This document shows, in pieces, positions 32,397-41,478 of a stretch of DNA of 42,732 bases (the stretch's first letter is position 1; each line of letters starts with the position of its first letter). Both the position numbers and the translations under genes were made by a program. The DNA is from Acidobacteriota bacterium. Its GTDB lineage: Bacteria > Acidobacteriota > Terriglobia > Terriglobales > Acidobacteriaceae. Below the pieces are notes generated by a model that worked only from the letters and a program-made list of their open reading frames with translations, was not told where the DNA came from and made no database searches. The stretch is taken from the NCBI GenBank assembly GCA_003225075.1, contig QIAP01000048.1:1-42732 (forward strand). The letters are read 5' to 3'.

Positions 32397-33911
32397 ATGA
32401 CAAGGCAACGATCACTGGTGCTGGTCACAGTGGACTGTCTGCGGGCCGATCACGTCGGCTTCTTAGGATATCCTCGTCCGACAACTCCCTTCCTGGACAC
32501 TCTAGCCTTGCACAGCTATGTGTTTCCCAGTGCTATAGTCGCAGGCGCACCCACGTATTTTTCTTTTCCGGCGATTCTGGCATCTCGCTTTCCACTGGCT
32601 CTAGGCAGGGATGTTCTCGGGATCGCTCCCACAGAACCGACGCTTGCATCCGCCTTGCAAGCTTGCGGGTGGACGACAGCGGCATTCCTCGCGGGAAATC
32701 CTTACCTCAGCCAACGTTGTGGCTATGACGAAGGGTTTGACACCTTCCGGGACATCCTTGCGGAGGACCTGCCCTGTGACAGCACTTCTTCGGAAGGCGA
32801 GATGGATACGCATTTCACACGTCTCAACCGCTTTCTCGAAAGAAATGCCAGACGAAACGAGCGGACGGCGGCGGGATATGAAGAACTCTATTTCTTGTAT
32901 TGCCAGTGGTTGGCTAGTCGACGGCAAGAAACAATGGAAGGTCTTCGTCCCTATCCGGCAGCCGATACTATCGTCGATCAGGCTAGTTCCTGGATTAGCA
33001 GTCAGGGAGATCAGCCCTTCTTTTTGTGGTTGCATCTGATGGATCCGCATCATCCTTATTACCCACCGGAGGAAGCTCTAGCCGCGATTGGCCGGGCCGA
33101 CATCAGCCCAAGTCGCGCCAGGTTTTGGAATGCCTCGTGGAGCCGCGGCCATATTAACTGCAAACGGCTCCAGCGATATCGAGACGAGATCGTGACCTTG
33201 TACGACGCTGGCATCCAGTGGGCAGATACACAGATCTCACGTTTGATCAGGACCCTACAGCATTCGTGCCGCTGGGATGACACTGTCTTCGCCGTTACCG
33301 GAGATCATGGTGAGGAATTTCTGGAACACGGCCGCCGCTTTCATGCGCCTGAGGATCTGGCGGATGAGTTGATTCACGTCCCTTTGTTGTTGCGTGTTCC
33401 AGGAATGAATGGCACTATCCTGCCAAATGAGCCGTTCAGCCTTATTCATCTCGCGCCTACTCTGTTGGATGTGCTAGACGTTCCTAGTCCAACCACATTT
33501 CGGGGTGCGAGTTATTGGCCGGATATTTCAAAAGGACAATTGCCAAAACTGACTGCTGTGACGGAGTGCATTGAAGGTTGCAACAATCCGTTACAGCGTT
33601 CTAATCGTTTGGGGCAACGACTGCTGAGCGTTCGCGACGCCTCTTATAAGGTGCTCGTTCGATTTGGCAACTCGACCGACATCATGTTTGATCTAAAAAA
33701 CGATCCTGGAGAATATTGTCCGCTCCCACGAGATGCCAAGCCAGCCGAAAGAGCACAACTGCTTCGAGTGGCACGGGAGCATGTCACATCCCCACCCCAA
33801 GCCTCGGATCCCGAGTTTCGTTTGCGCGCCTGTCTTCGGGAGTTTTGCCAACAGCTATCCTTCCGTCGGAACGCAGCCGAGCCGTTGCTGGGGGAGATAC
33901 AGGTCCATTAA
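32397..33911 (+). CDS. Sulfatase/alkaline-phosphatase-superfamily hydrolase or transferase
   Basis: The 504-residue protein has the superfamily metal sites: LVLVTVDCLRADHVGFLGY (D13 near the N-terminus), VTGDHGEEFLEHG (D303-H304) and the later HVPLLLRVPG block. The nucleophile region is GAPTYFSFPAIL (about 59-70) instead of the CxPxR of true sulfatases, so there is no formylglycine-type sulfatase site; hydrolysis or transfer of phosphate-type groups is as likely. There is no signal peptide, unlike exported sulfatases. ATG 32397 is chosen for the family N-terminus; a TTG at 32370 also opens the frame. It probably modifies glycan or lipid groups, inferred from the cluster. Confidence 0.85.
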   Translation: MTRQRSLVLVTVDCLRADHVGFLGYPRPTTPFLDTLALHSYVFPSAIVAGAPTYFSFPAILASRFPLALGRDVLGIAPTEPTLASALQACGWTTAAFLAGNPYLSQRCGYDEGFDTFRDILAEDLPCDSTSSEGEMDTHFTRLNRFLERNARRNERTAAGYEELYFLYCQWLASRRQETMEGLRPYPAADTIVDQASSWISSQGDQPFFLWLHLMDPHHPYYPPEEALAAIGRADISPSRARFWNASWSRGHINCKRLQRYRDEIVTLYDAGIQWADTQISRLIRTLQHSCRWDDTVFAVTGDHGEEFLEHGRRFHAPEDLADELIHVPLLLRVPGMNGTILPNEPFSLIHLAPTLLDVLDVPSPTTFRGASYWPDISKGQLPKLTAVTECIEGCNNPLQRSNRLGQRLLSVRDASYKVLVRFGNSTDIMFDLKNDPGEYCPLPRDAKPAERAQLLRVAREHVTSPPQASDPEFRLRACLREFCQQLSFRRNAAEPLLGEIQVH

Positions 33912-33958
33912 GTGATTGTAGGCGTACTGATATCTAAGATAATTGAGATGAGCGGCTG

Positions 33959-35032
33959 ATGGACAGGAATAAAATTCGCATTCTCTTTCTACCACCGGTG
34001 GACAAGGCAAACACGAACGCCCAGAGCTTAAACACCCGTGAAGTTGCGCTAAGGCTAGATCCCGAACGGTTTGAGGTGACACTCTTCTATGAGGAGGAGC
34101 CTGATCCCCGCCTGCGAAATTGTCGCAATATTCGTCTGCTCGCGCTGCCACATCGCGTAAAAACCATTCGAATTCTGAAGGAGCAACTCTCAGATTACGA
34201 CATCGTAAGCTACATGGACTACAGTCCCGCCAGCTACATCTTTGTCCATCTTCCGCGCCTGATGCGGAAAGGTACCACTACCGTCTTGCACGCAGAGGCC
34301 CCTCGTGCGCAATTGGTGAACCCATCAATCCTGCTTCGAGTTTTATACGATGGGGTTTTCTCGCGCTGTGACGCTCACGTAGGAATTACGGATTTTGTGG
34401 CGCGAGACTTGGCTCACAACGGAGATCGCGAAGCGCGATTTATTCTTCCGGTAGGGGTGGACTGCCGTTTTTTTTCTCCTCCCGCCAAGAGGGAGCATGC
34501 CGTGCCAACGGTGTTGTTCGTCGGAACCTTGGTAGAGCGCAAGGGGCCGCAATTCGTTGTGCTAGCCGCCAAACATTTCCCAGGCGCCAACTTCCGATTG
34601 GTGGGTGCCGGCCGCAACAATTTTGAACGTGTACTACAAAAACAAATCTCGGATCTCAACCTTCCTAATGTGACATTGGAAGGTCCGCGTTCACAATACG
34701 AGCTTCTTGAGATCATGCGAGAGAGCGAGGTCTTACTGCTGCCTTCTCGATTGGAGGGACTGCCCAAAGTTTCTCTAGAAGCGGCAGCGACAGGGCTGCC
34801 ATGTATCGTTTTTCGCGATTACGAAACTCCTTCGGTTGTGGATGGCGTTACGGGGTTTCAGGTCAGTACTTTCGAGGAAATGTTGCACCGTTTAGAACAG
34901 CTTATTCAGGGTTCTGGCTTACGAACCAGAATGGGTTCCGCTGCGCGACATCATGCAAAGAAGTTTGATTGGGACATCGTGAGCAAACAGTGGAACTCTG
35001 CCTTTATCGAGATCGCAGGCAGCAGCAGATAG
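33959..35032 (+). CDS. GT4-family glycosyltransferase
   Basis: A 357-residue GT-B-fold enzyme. The N-terminal Rossmann domain starts IRILFLPPVDKANTNAQSL; the C-terminal GT4 domain has VLFVGTLVERKGPQFVV (about 180-196), LPNVTLEGP and the nucleotide-sugar E-x7-E element EGLPKVSLE followed by AAATGLPCIVF. It would transfer a sugar from a nucleotide donor to a growing lipid-linked repeat. There are no membrane spans. It follows a 47-base gap after the phosphatase-superfamily gene and precedes the next GT4 gene by 12 bases. The donor and acceptor cannot be predicted. Confidence 0.92.
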   Translation: MDRNKIRILFLPPVDKANTNAQSLNTREVALRLDPERFEVTLFYEEEPDPRLRNCRNIRLLALPHRVKTIRILKEQLSDYDIVSYMDYSPASYIFVHLPRLMRKGTTTVLHAEAPRAQLVNPSILLRVLYDGVFSRCDAHVGITDFVARDLAHNGDREARFILPVGVDCRFFSPPAKREHAVPTVLFVGTLVERKGPQFVVLAAKHFPGANFRLVGAGRNNFERVLQKQISDLNLPNVTLEGPRSQYELLEIMRESEVLLLPSRLEGLPKVSLEAAATGLPCIVFRDYETPSVVDGVTGFQVSTFEEMLHRLEQLIQGSGLRTRMGSAARHHAKKFDWDIVSKQWNSAFIEIAGSSR

Positions 35033-35044
35033 GAGAGCAACTCT

Positions 35045-36226
35045 GTGCAACCGCAAGCAGTAGCCCTCGAGTCACGCCACAAGCTGCACGTGTTGACTCT
35101 TACGCCCTTCTATCCGCGAAATGAAGATGACACATGTGGCTGTTTCATCTCGGAGCCATTGCGGCTAATGCCTGAGCTGGGCGTCAGCTCAACGGTAATC
35201 TCTGTCCATCCGGTTTATAGACAGGATGAATACATCGCACGCCGAGGCTTGCGGGACGGGGGATACTTACCAATTCCCGGCAATCTCGGACTCTCCTCGG
35301 CGGGGTTGTTTCTCTATGCCGGCCTTCGTGCACGCTTACATCGGCTTCATCGGGCACGCCCTTTTGATGTTATTCACGCACACGCAGCTTTACCATGCGG
35401 CCAAGCTGCCAGGATTCTGTCGCGTGACCTCAGAATACCGTTTGTTGTCTCGGTGCACGGATTAGATGCATTTGCCACGCAGCAGGTTCGGGGCCTGCCT
35501 GGCCGCTGGTGTGAAACCGCGTCACGCAAAGTCTATGTTTCGGCGCGGTCGGTGATTTGTGTCAGCGAACACGTAAAGCAGTGCGTGCTAGCCGGTATGA
35601 AGGGAACTCCTGTGGCGTGTCGGGTCGCTTATAACGGCGTTGACCCCATGAGGTTTTCTCCCGGCCAGGGGGGAGACAATTCTGAGCCCGTGATTCTGAG
35701 TGTTGGCAATCTTCATCCCATTAAGGGCCACGAATTGGTAGTGCGTGCAGTTGCTGCTCTGAAGGACACTTATTCAGACCTGCGTTATGAAATCATCGGT
35801 ATGGGGCCAGAGGCGCACCGTTTGAGAGCGCTCGCGGAGAAGCTAGACATCAAGAGCCGGGTGATTTTCCTGGGTTGCTGCAGTCGCCAAGAAGTAGCAG
35901 ACAAGATGCGGCAGTGCAGCGTATTCGTTCTCCCAAGCCGCTATGAAGCTCTAGGCTGTGTGTACCTGGAAGCTATGGCCTGCGGCAAGGCGACAATCGG
36001 CTGCCATGGCCAAGGGATCTCTGAAATTATTCGACACGGGGAGAACGGCTGGTTGATTAAACCGGAAAGCCTGGCGGAACTGGTTGACGGGCTCTTCCAC
36101 CTTTTGGGTAATCCTTCTTTGTCCGAGCGGTTGGGACGGGAGGGACGCCGCACAACGGCAGAGCAGTTTACCCTGCATCATCAAGCCGAGCATTGGCTAC
36201 GGATTTATCGGGAATGCATAGCGTAG
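35045..36226 (+). CDS. GT4-family glycosyltransferase
   Basis: A 393-residue GT-B enzyme: HVLTLTPFYPRNEDD at the N-terminus with CFISEPLRLM, DVIHAHAALPCGQAA, VVSVHGLDAFAT, ILSVGNLHPIKGHELVV (donor-binding domain start), YNGVDPMRFSPG and the E-x7-E element EALGCVYLE followed by AMACGKATIG. The overall pattern resembles the family of glycosyltransferases found in capsule clusters. The GTG start at 35045 follows AGGAGA. The next gene begins 13 bases before its stop. A cytosolic role in repeat-unit assembly is expected; the specific sugar is unknown. Confidence 0.92.
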   Translation: MQPQAVALESRHKLHVLTLTPFYPRNEDDTCGCFISEPLRLMPELGVSSTVISVHPVYRQDEYIARRGLRDGGYLPIPGNLGLSSAGLFLYAGLRARLHRLHRARPFDVIHAHAALPCGQAARILSRDLRIPFVVSVHGLDAFATQQVRGLPGRWCETASRKVYVSARSVICVSEHVKQCVLAGMKGTPVACRVAYNGVDPMRFSPGQGGDNSEPVILSVGNLHPIKGHELVVRAVAALKDTYSDLRYEIIGMGPEAHRLRALAEKLDIKSRVIFLGCCSRQEVADKMRQCSVFVLPSRYEALGCVYLEAMACGKATIGCHGQGISEIIRHGENGWLIKPESLAELVDGLFHLLGNPSLSERLGREGRRTTAEQFTLHHQAEHWLRIYRECIA

Positions 36227-37362
36227 ATTGTCGGCTTGTTATCATTACGGAGATCATCGCACCGTATCGTATTCCGGTCTTCAACGCACTAGCGTCCTCG
36301 AGTGGAATCAACCTCCACGTGATCTTTTTGGCGGAGACCGATCCAACACAGCGACAATGGAAGGTATATGCAGACGAGATTCGGTTCTCTTACGAGGTCC
36401 TCCCAAACTGGCGCCGCCGCTTTGAAAGATTGCACGTCTTGCTAAATGTCGGCATTTTTTCGTCCCTCCGGCGTTGTGTGCCTGATTTGATCATCTGCGG
36501 AGGTTATAACTATCCAGCGGTTTGGCAGTCACTGCTTTGGGCCAAGGCACATGGGGTACCGGTTGTGCTGTGGTGCGAAAGCACTTTGAACGACCAGCGG
36601 AACAAGCGCAAAGTTTTTGAGATTGCAAAGCGTATTTTTTTTCAGGCATGCGCTGGGTTTCTAGTGCCCGGTACCGCCTCCCGCGAATACGTAAGCAGCT
36701 TTGGCGTTGGCCCGACGGAAATCATTACGGCGCCGAACGCGGTAGACATCAGCTTCTTCACGCAACGAGCGGATGACGCTCTGCGTGAGCGCTCGCGATT
36801 TTTGCACGAGCTAAATTTACCTGCACACTATTTTCTATATGTTGGCCGACTGGTGGAACAAAAAGGGATATTTCATCTGCTTGAAGCCTATGAGAAGATG
36901 ACCTCACAAATTCGTGGACAAGTTGGTTTAGTTTTCGTAGGCGACGGTCCAGATCGCAGCAGGTTGCTGCAGAGGGCGGCTGCGATTGCGCCTGGAAGGG
37001 TGTGTTGGGCGGGATTCGTGCATCGAGAGCAGCTTCCTGCTTACTACGCGCTCTCTGACGCCTTGGTGCTTCCCACTCTGAGCGACCCTTGGGGACTAGT
37101 GGTTAACGAAGCCATGGCCGCGGGTGCGCCTGTGATTGTTACCGATGTGGCTGGCTGCACTGTCGATTTGGTCACACACATGTGGAACGGATATGTAATT
37201 GAAGTGGGGCATTTGGATGAGCTATCGTCAGCGTTAGAGTCCCTAGCGGGGAGTTCTCGTCTCAGGAGCACCATGGGCGCAAGGAGTCGTGAAAGGATTC
37301 TTAAGTTTTCTCCACAGCGCTGTGCTGAGGGCTTCGCTATGGCAGCAGGACTCTGGAAATGA
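36214..37362 (+). CDS. GT4-family glycosyltransferase
   Basis: The product has 382 residues from ATG 36214, which overlaps the previous gene by 13 bases. Visible features are LVIITEIIAPYRIPVFNAL (typical N-terminal segment), LIICGGYNYPAVWQ, VPVVLWCEST, APNAVDISFF, FLYVGRLVEQKGIFHLLEAY and the D-x7-E element DPWGLVVNE followed by AMAAGAPVIVTD, in which Asp replaces the usual first Glu, as in a subset of GT4 enzymes. An alternative start at 36193 adds seven residues and lacks a binding site. Its stop overlaps the polymerase-like gene by four bases, so translation is coupled. Confidence 0.92.
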   Translation: MHSVDCRLVIITEIIAPYRIPVFNALASSSGINLHVIFLAETDPTQRQWKVYADEIRFSYEVLPNWRRRFERLHVLLNVGIFSSLRRCVPDLIICGGYNYPAVWQSLLWAKAHGVPVVLWCESTLNDQRNKRKVFEIAKRIFFQACAGFLVPGTASREYVSSFGVGPTEIITAPNAVDISFFTQRADDALRERSRFLHELNLPAHYFLYVGRLVEQKGIFHLLEAYEKMTSQIRGQVGLVFVGDGPDRSRLLQRAAAIAPGRVCWAGFVHREQLPAYYALSDALVLPTLSDPWGLVVNEAMAAGAPVIVTDVAGCTVDLVTHMWNGYVIEVGHLDELSSALESLAGSSRLRSTMGARSRERILKFSPQRCAEGFAMAAGLWK

Positions 37363-38744
37363 GGGATCCTTCGACGCCGAACGTCGGCATTCTGCTGGGA
37401 ACTGGGTTTGGGTTGTTCACTCTTGTCCTCGCCTGCGGCCTCGTCACAATGCAGACGACCTTTATTACCTTGCTTATTCTCTCTGTGGTTGCCCTTGCAG
37501 TGGTCGAATACAGGGCGATGCTTCCGTTACTGCTAGTAGTTTTCTTCTCAGCGGGTGCGGACGTACCTTTTCAGGAAAGCGCTTACGCCGCACGGTGGGT
37601 CATGTTAGCGATCGCGGCCCTGCTGGGGTTAGCGGCGTGGTCACGCAGCCCTTATAAATTGGATTTCGGCGTCATCCACCTGTTGTCATTGTTCACCATC
37701 GTTGCCGCGCTGTTTTCGGCGATAGGCGCAGTGAATCGGCAGGTTGCCCTGTTGAAGTGTATTAGTTTGTTCTTGCTCTTCTTATACCTCTCCACCGGCG
37801 CAAGAGTTCCGCTCCAGGGTAGGGAAATCTTGACAGTTCGCAGATTGGTCCTCGTTTTTCAGATTGGCGTCATGGTGTGCGGCGTTTTGTACGTGCTGGA
37901 CCTACCCTATTGGTACAACCCCAATTCCCTTGGCGCTCTCATGGGCATCTTTGCGTGGCCTGTCCTTCTCTGGGGGTATCTCATTGCCACCACTGGTCCC
38001 GAGCGTAGGAGGGCGTTGTTTTTTCTGTGCGTTTGCGGGGTTCTTTTGATTCTTAGTCGGGCTCGTGCGGGGATGTTGGCCGCTAGCATCCCGAGTATCG
38101 TGCTCCTGTGCTCCTTGCGACGGATAAGGATTGCGGCTTTCGCATGTCTTGGCCTGGGAATATTCTTTCTTTCGTTTTTCCTGATCGCACCAGAGAATTT
38201 TCATGATTACACAGAGGCTGTTATTTATAAGCCTACGGAAACCAACCACGAACTCTCGGTGTTGGGTTCGCGGCGTGATCCCTGGCAGGCGACGATTAAA
38301 ACCATCAACGAACACCCCTGGTTTGGTACCGGTCTGGGGACACCGGACAAAGTGGTAGAAGGGATCTTTACCACCGGAAGTTATCGCGAGACCGGTAATA
38401 GCTACCTGACGGTCCTGCAAGGTTTGGGGCTACTGGGTGTTTGCCCCTTCATTCTTCTGGTTATCCTGCTGGTGCATCGTATTTTTCGCATGTGTTTGTG
38501 GATGAGGAGGACGGGCAATCCCGCTCACTGCGCTATCCCGCTTGTAGGTGTCATGCTTGCCGGTTTGATTCATGCTGGTTTCGAAGACTGGCTGCTTTCC
38601 GTGGGCTCGTACCTGTGTCTAATCTTTTGGGTGATCACGTTCTGGGCGCTCGACCTTAGCGACTGTCTTTCGCAGAATGCGGTTGTCGAACCCGTCCCAG
38701 TTCAGCCCAATTATCACGCCGTAAGTGCCGTTGCCGGGACGTAG
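37359..38744 (+). CDS. O-antigen polymerase/ligase-like membrane protein (Wzy candidate)
   Basis: A 461-residue protein with about eleven hydrophobic segments. The large periplasmic loop contains HPWFGTGLGTPDKVVEG and TGNSYLTVLQGLGLLG, matching the loop of O-antigen ligase/polymerase proteins. It starts at ATG 37359, overlapping the previous stop by four bases, and lies between glycosyltransferases and an acyltransferase. As the flippase is in the same operon, Wzy-type polymerisation of the repeat unit is the likely role. The first polymerase/ligase-like protein (13740-15107) could then be the ligase or serve another polymer; sequence alone does not say. Confidence 0.86.
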   Translation: MRDPSTPNVGILLGTGFGLFTLVLACGLVTMQTTFITLLILSVVALAVVEYRAMLPLLLVVFFSAGADVPFQESAYAARWVMLAIAALLGLAAWSRSPYKLDFGVIHLLSLFTIVAALFSAIGAVNRQVALLKCISLFLLFLYLSTGARVPLQGREILTVRRLVLVFQIGVMVCGVLYVLDLPYWYNPNSLGALMGIFAWPVLLWGYLIATTGPERRRALFFLCVCGVLLILSRARAGMLAASIPSIVLLCSLRRIRIAAFACLGLGIFFLSFFLIAPENFHDYTEAVIYKPTETNHELSVLGSRRDPWQATIKTINEHPWFGTGLGTPDKVVEGIFTTGSYRETGNSYLTVLQGLGLLGVCPFILLVILLVHRIFRMCLWMRRTGNPAHCAIPLVGVMLAGLIHAGFEDWLLSVGSYLCLIFWVITFWALDLSDCLSQNAVVEPVPVQPNYHAVSAVAGT

Positions 38745-38753
38745 TCGGAGTAA

Positions 38754-40214
38754 ATGGATAGGACTATCCTGGGGGTTCGGGGTATGGGGCCTACAAAATG
38801 GAATCTCAAGCCGGACGGAATCACGCCTTCGATTCTTTGCCCTGTCGTATCTCAAGCCTCGGTTTCCGTCATAGACCGACCCCTGGCGACACCAAGTGGC
38901 CTCACGACTGCTTTGCGATCTAAGCCTTCGTCAAGGCCTCATATCTCCCACAAGATTCTCACGCTGATCTCTCGCGAAACCACCTCGGGCCGCTTCATAC
39001 CTGAGATGGATGGATTGCGCTTCGTGGCCATTAGTATGGTCATTCTTTTTCACCTGAACGGCTATCTGACTGCGAAATCTCCGTTGCACTATGTTGCTCC
39101 CCCGGACACGGATTGGCTTGCCAGGCTAGCCCTAGTGGGCTTCCACGGCGTCGAGCTGTTTTTTGTGATCAGCGGGTTCATGCTGGGTCTTCCTTTCGCT
39201 TCCCATTACATTGGAGGTGGACCGAAGGTTAGCCTCGAGAGATACTACCTGCGGCGTCTCACCCGTTTGGAACCGCCGTATTTCGTGACGCTTTTGGCAT
39301 TGTTCGCACTAGCAATCTGGATACAAGGCAAGAACACCATCAATCTTTTTCCGCATTTGGCAGCAAGTTGCTTTTACCTCCACAACCTCATCTACGGCTC
39401 TTCTAGTCCTGTGATTGGAGTCGCATGGTCCCTAGAGATCGAGGTGCAGTTTTATCTCTTAGTTCCTGTTCTCACGCTCTTGTTCGCAATTCGAAGAGTA
39501 AGACTACGGCGTTTCGTTATCAGTCTGCTTACCGTATCCGCATTGTCTTTACAGACGGTGTTCTTGCCGAGTCATAATCGCCTTTCTCTCTCGATCCTAG
39601 CTTACATTCAATTTTTCTTTATCGGTTTTCTTCTTGCAGATGTATATGTGAACGATTGGAAGGAGGCTCCAAGGCTGCGTTTGTACTGGGACGTAGCTGC
39701 GGCAGCAGGTTGGCCTCTACTTTTCATCGTGTTGCGATCAGACACGCTTACCCACTGGATCCTTCCCTACCTTGTATTCCTGCTTTACTACGCCACGTTT
39801 CGTGGTCTTCTCTTTAATCGTTTTTTCACAAACTCTTGGGTTACGGCCGTTGGAGGAATGTGTTATTCCATCTACCTCATTCATTATGAGGTTATCTCCG
39901 CCCTCGGGCGTGTAACTAAAAAGATCACTTTAGGCGGTTCATATTGGGTGCATCTGCTGATTCAGCTTGTCCTCGTCGGCCCTGTCATCGTACTGATCTG
40001 TGGTTTGTATTTCATTGTGCTCGAAAGGCCGTGCATGCGGCGTGATTGGCCAAAGCGGCTACGAAATCGCGCGGCGGAATTTATTTTAACCAAGCGACTT
40101 TTTCTTCGCAGCAGCAGAGTAGGTCGTGAGAGAAATGCGGAAAACTTCACGCGTCAAACCAGATATGCTGATCCTGTTACTGAGGATAAATGCACCTATT
40201 CCTCAATGCCATAG
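38754..40214 (+). CDS. Acyltransferase-3 (OafA/YrhL-like) membrane protein
   Basis: The 486-residue protein contains the family start RFIPEMDGLRFVAISMVILFH near residue 80, followed by about ten membrane helices, FFVISGFMLG, YYLRRLTRLEPPY, GVAWSLEIEVQFYLLVP and, at the end, IHYEVISAL. The histidine in VILFH is the catalytic residue of this class. It would transfer acetyl or another acyl group to a glycan across the membrane. Residues 1-78 form an unusual Ser/Thr/Pro-rich extension; GGAG before ATG 38754 supports that start, though an internal one is possible. The last 25 bases overlap the next gene. Confidence 0.9.
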   Translation: MDRTILGVRGMGPTKWNLKPDGITPSILCPVVSQASVSVIDRPLATPSGLTTALRSKPSSRPHISHKILTLISRETTSGRFIPEMDGLRFVAISMVILFHLNGYLTAKSPLHYVAPPDTDWLARLALVGFHGVELFFVISGFMLGLPFASHYIGGGPKVSLERYYLRRLTRLEPPYFVTLLALFALAIWIQGKNTINLFPHLAASCFYLHNLIYGSSSPVIGVAWSLEIEVQFYLLVPVLTLLFAIRRVRLRRFVISLLTVSALSLQTVFLPSHNRLSLSILAYIQFFFIGFLLADVYVNDWKEAPRLRLYWDVAAAAGWPLLFIVLRSDTLTHWILPYLVFLLYYATFRGLLFNRFFTNSWVTAVGGMCYSIYLIHYEVISALGRVTKKITLGGSYWVHLLIQLVLVGPVIVLICGLYFIVLERPCMRRDWPKRLRNRAAEFILTKRLFLRSSRVGRERNAENFTRQTRYADPVTEDKCTYSSMP

Positions 40215-41425
40215 CCGCTAGCGCTGCCTCTGGCTTTACGTACGTTCGCAACGTAGTGCCTCACTTAATGCGACGTCCAGACGTGAAATCCACCGTCTTG
40301 ACTTCTGAGCTCCTTCGCGACGAATTTTCAGATACTTCCAATTTGAAATTCCTGGTAGCCGGCGAGGGTTGGTCAGCCGCGCGCCGTTCATGGTTTGAGC
40401 AGCGAGAATTGCCAAAACTACTGCACAGTTCAAGGGCTGATATTTTGATCTCGGCTGGCAATTTTGCTCTTCGAGGTTCGCCCGTGCCGCAAATCCTCCT
40501 CAGCGGCAATGCGCTCTATTTTTGCGACGATTTTTCCCACGATCTCATTCGACGCCATGCCTATCGTGCCTGGGTAGATTTGAAAATCAGGGCGTGGTTA
40601 GCCAAGCGCTCTGTTCACTGGTCTGATTGCACCGTTGCTCCCAGCCAGGCATTTGCCGATAAGTTGCGGAATCGGTCATCGGCCGAGGTAGTCGCGGTGC
40701 ATCACGGCTTCGACGAGGATTTGTTCAAGGCTGACAACGGTCCGCTTCCCGCAACTCTTGAAAGCAAACTGGCTGGAGGGACCGGTACGTTGCGCCTCTT
40801 CTGCGTGAGCCATTACAACTACTTTCGAAACTTTGAAACCACATTTCGGGCGCTGTCGCTCGCACAGAAACAATTGCCCACAAAGAAAGTACAGTTGCTT
40901 ATCACCTGCGAATTGAAACCTAGTGCGGAGACTGGATCGTATGATCCGCGCAGAGCTGCTGTGCTCGTGCGACAGCTCGGCATCGAGGAGAATGTGTTGC
41001 AATTGGGAGTGGTGCCGTACCGTTTCCTTCATCATGTTTACAAAGCTTGCGATGTTTATGTTACGGCCTCTTATGCCGAAACGTTTGCCCATCCGACCCT
41101 GGAAGCGATGTCATGTGAACTGCCGATCGTAGCCTCCGATTTGCCGGTGCACCAAGAAATCTGTAGTAACGCCGCACTCTACTTCCCGCGATTCTCTCCT
41201 GAGTTGCTAGCGCAAAGGATTGTGGAGATCGCGACTACACCGGCCCTGAGAACGAGGATGACAAAAGCTGGACAAGACCGAATTCGCGACTTCTCTTGGA
41301 AAGCTCATGTGGATCGCCTGATAACTATTGGCACTGAAATGGTTGCGAGAACGAGGCCAACTCTTCGCACTATCCAGAACGGATCTCCCGTAGAGAGACA
41401 GTCTGACCACTTGTACACAGGCTAA
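40190..41425 (+). CDS. GT4-family glycosyltransferase
   Basis: A 411-residue GT-B enzyme: LFLNAIAASAASGFTYVRNVVPHL at the start resembles the N-terminal domain of several O-antigen glycosyltransferases, with VVAVHHGFDEDLF, LRLFCVSHYNYFRNFETTFRAL (start of the donor domain), NVLQLGVVPYRFLHHVYKACDVYVTASY and the E-x7-E element ETFAHPTLE followed by AMSCELPIVASD. It overlaps the acyltransferase by 25 bases, so the ATG at 40190 is only moderately sure. It would add one residue of the repeat unit; the specificity is unknown. A 53-base gap separates it from the methyltransferase. Confidence 0.9.
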   Translation: MHLFLNAIAASAASGFTYVRNVVPHLMRRPDVKSTVLTSELLRDEFSDTSNLKFLVAGEGWSAARRSWFEQRELPKLLHSSRADILISAGNFALRGSPVPQILLSGNALYFCDDFSHDLIRRHAYRAWVDLKIRAWLAKRSVHWSDCTVAPSQAFADKLRNRSSAEVVAVHHGFDEDLFKADNGPLPATLESKLAGGTGTLRLFCVSHYNYFRNFETTFRALSLAQKQLPTKKVQLLITCELKPSAETGSYDPRRAAVLVRQLGIEENVLQLGVVPYRFLHHVYKACDVYVTASYAETFAHPTLEAMSCELPIVASDLPVHQEICSNAALYFPRFSPELLAQRIVEIATTPALRTRMTKAGQDRIRDFSWKAHVDRLITIGTEMVARTRPTLRTIQNGSPVERQSDHLYTG

Positions 41426-41478
41426 GTTTTTGCTTGGCTGGTTGCTACGAAATTGACTTTGCGATTGTTGGATAGGTA

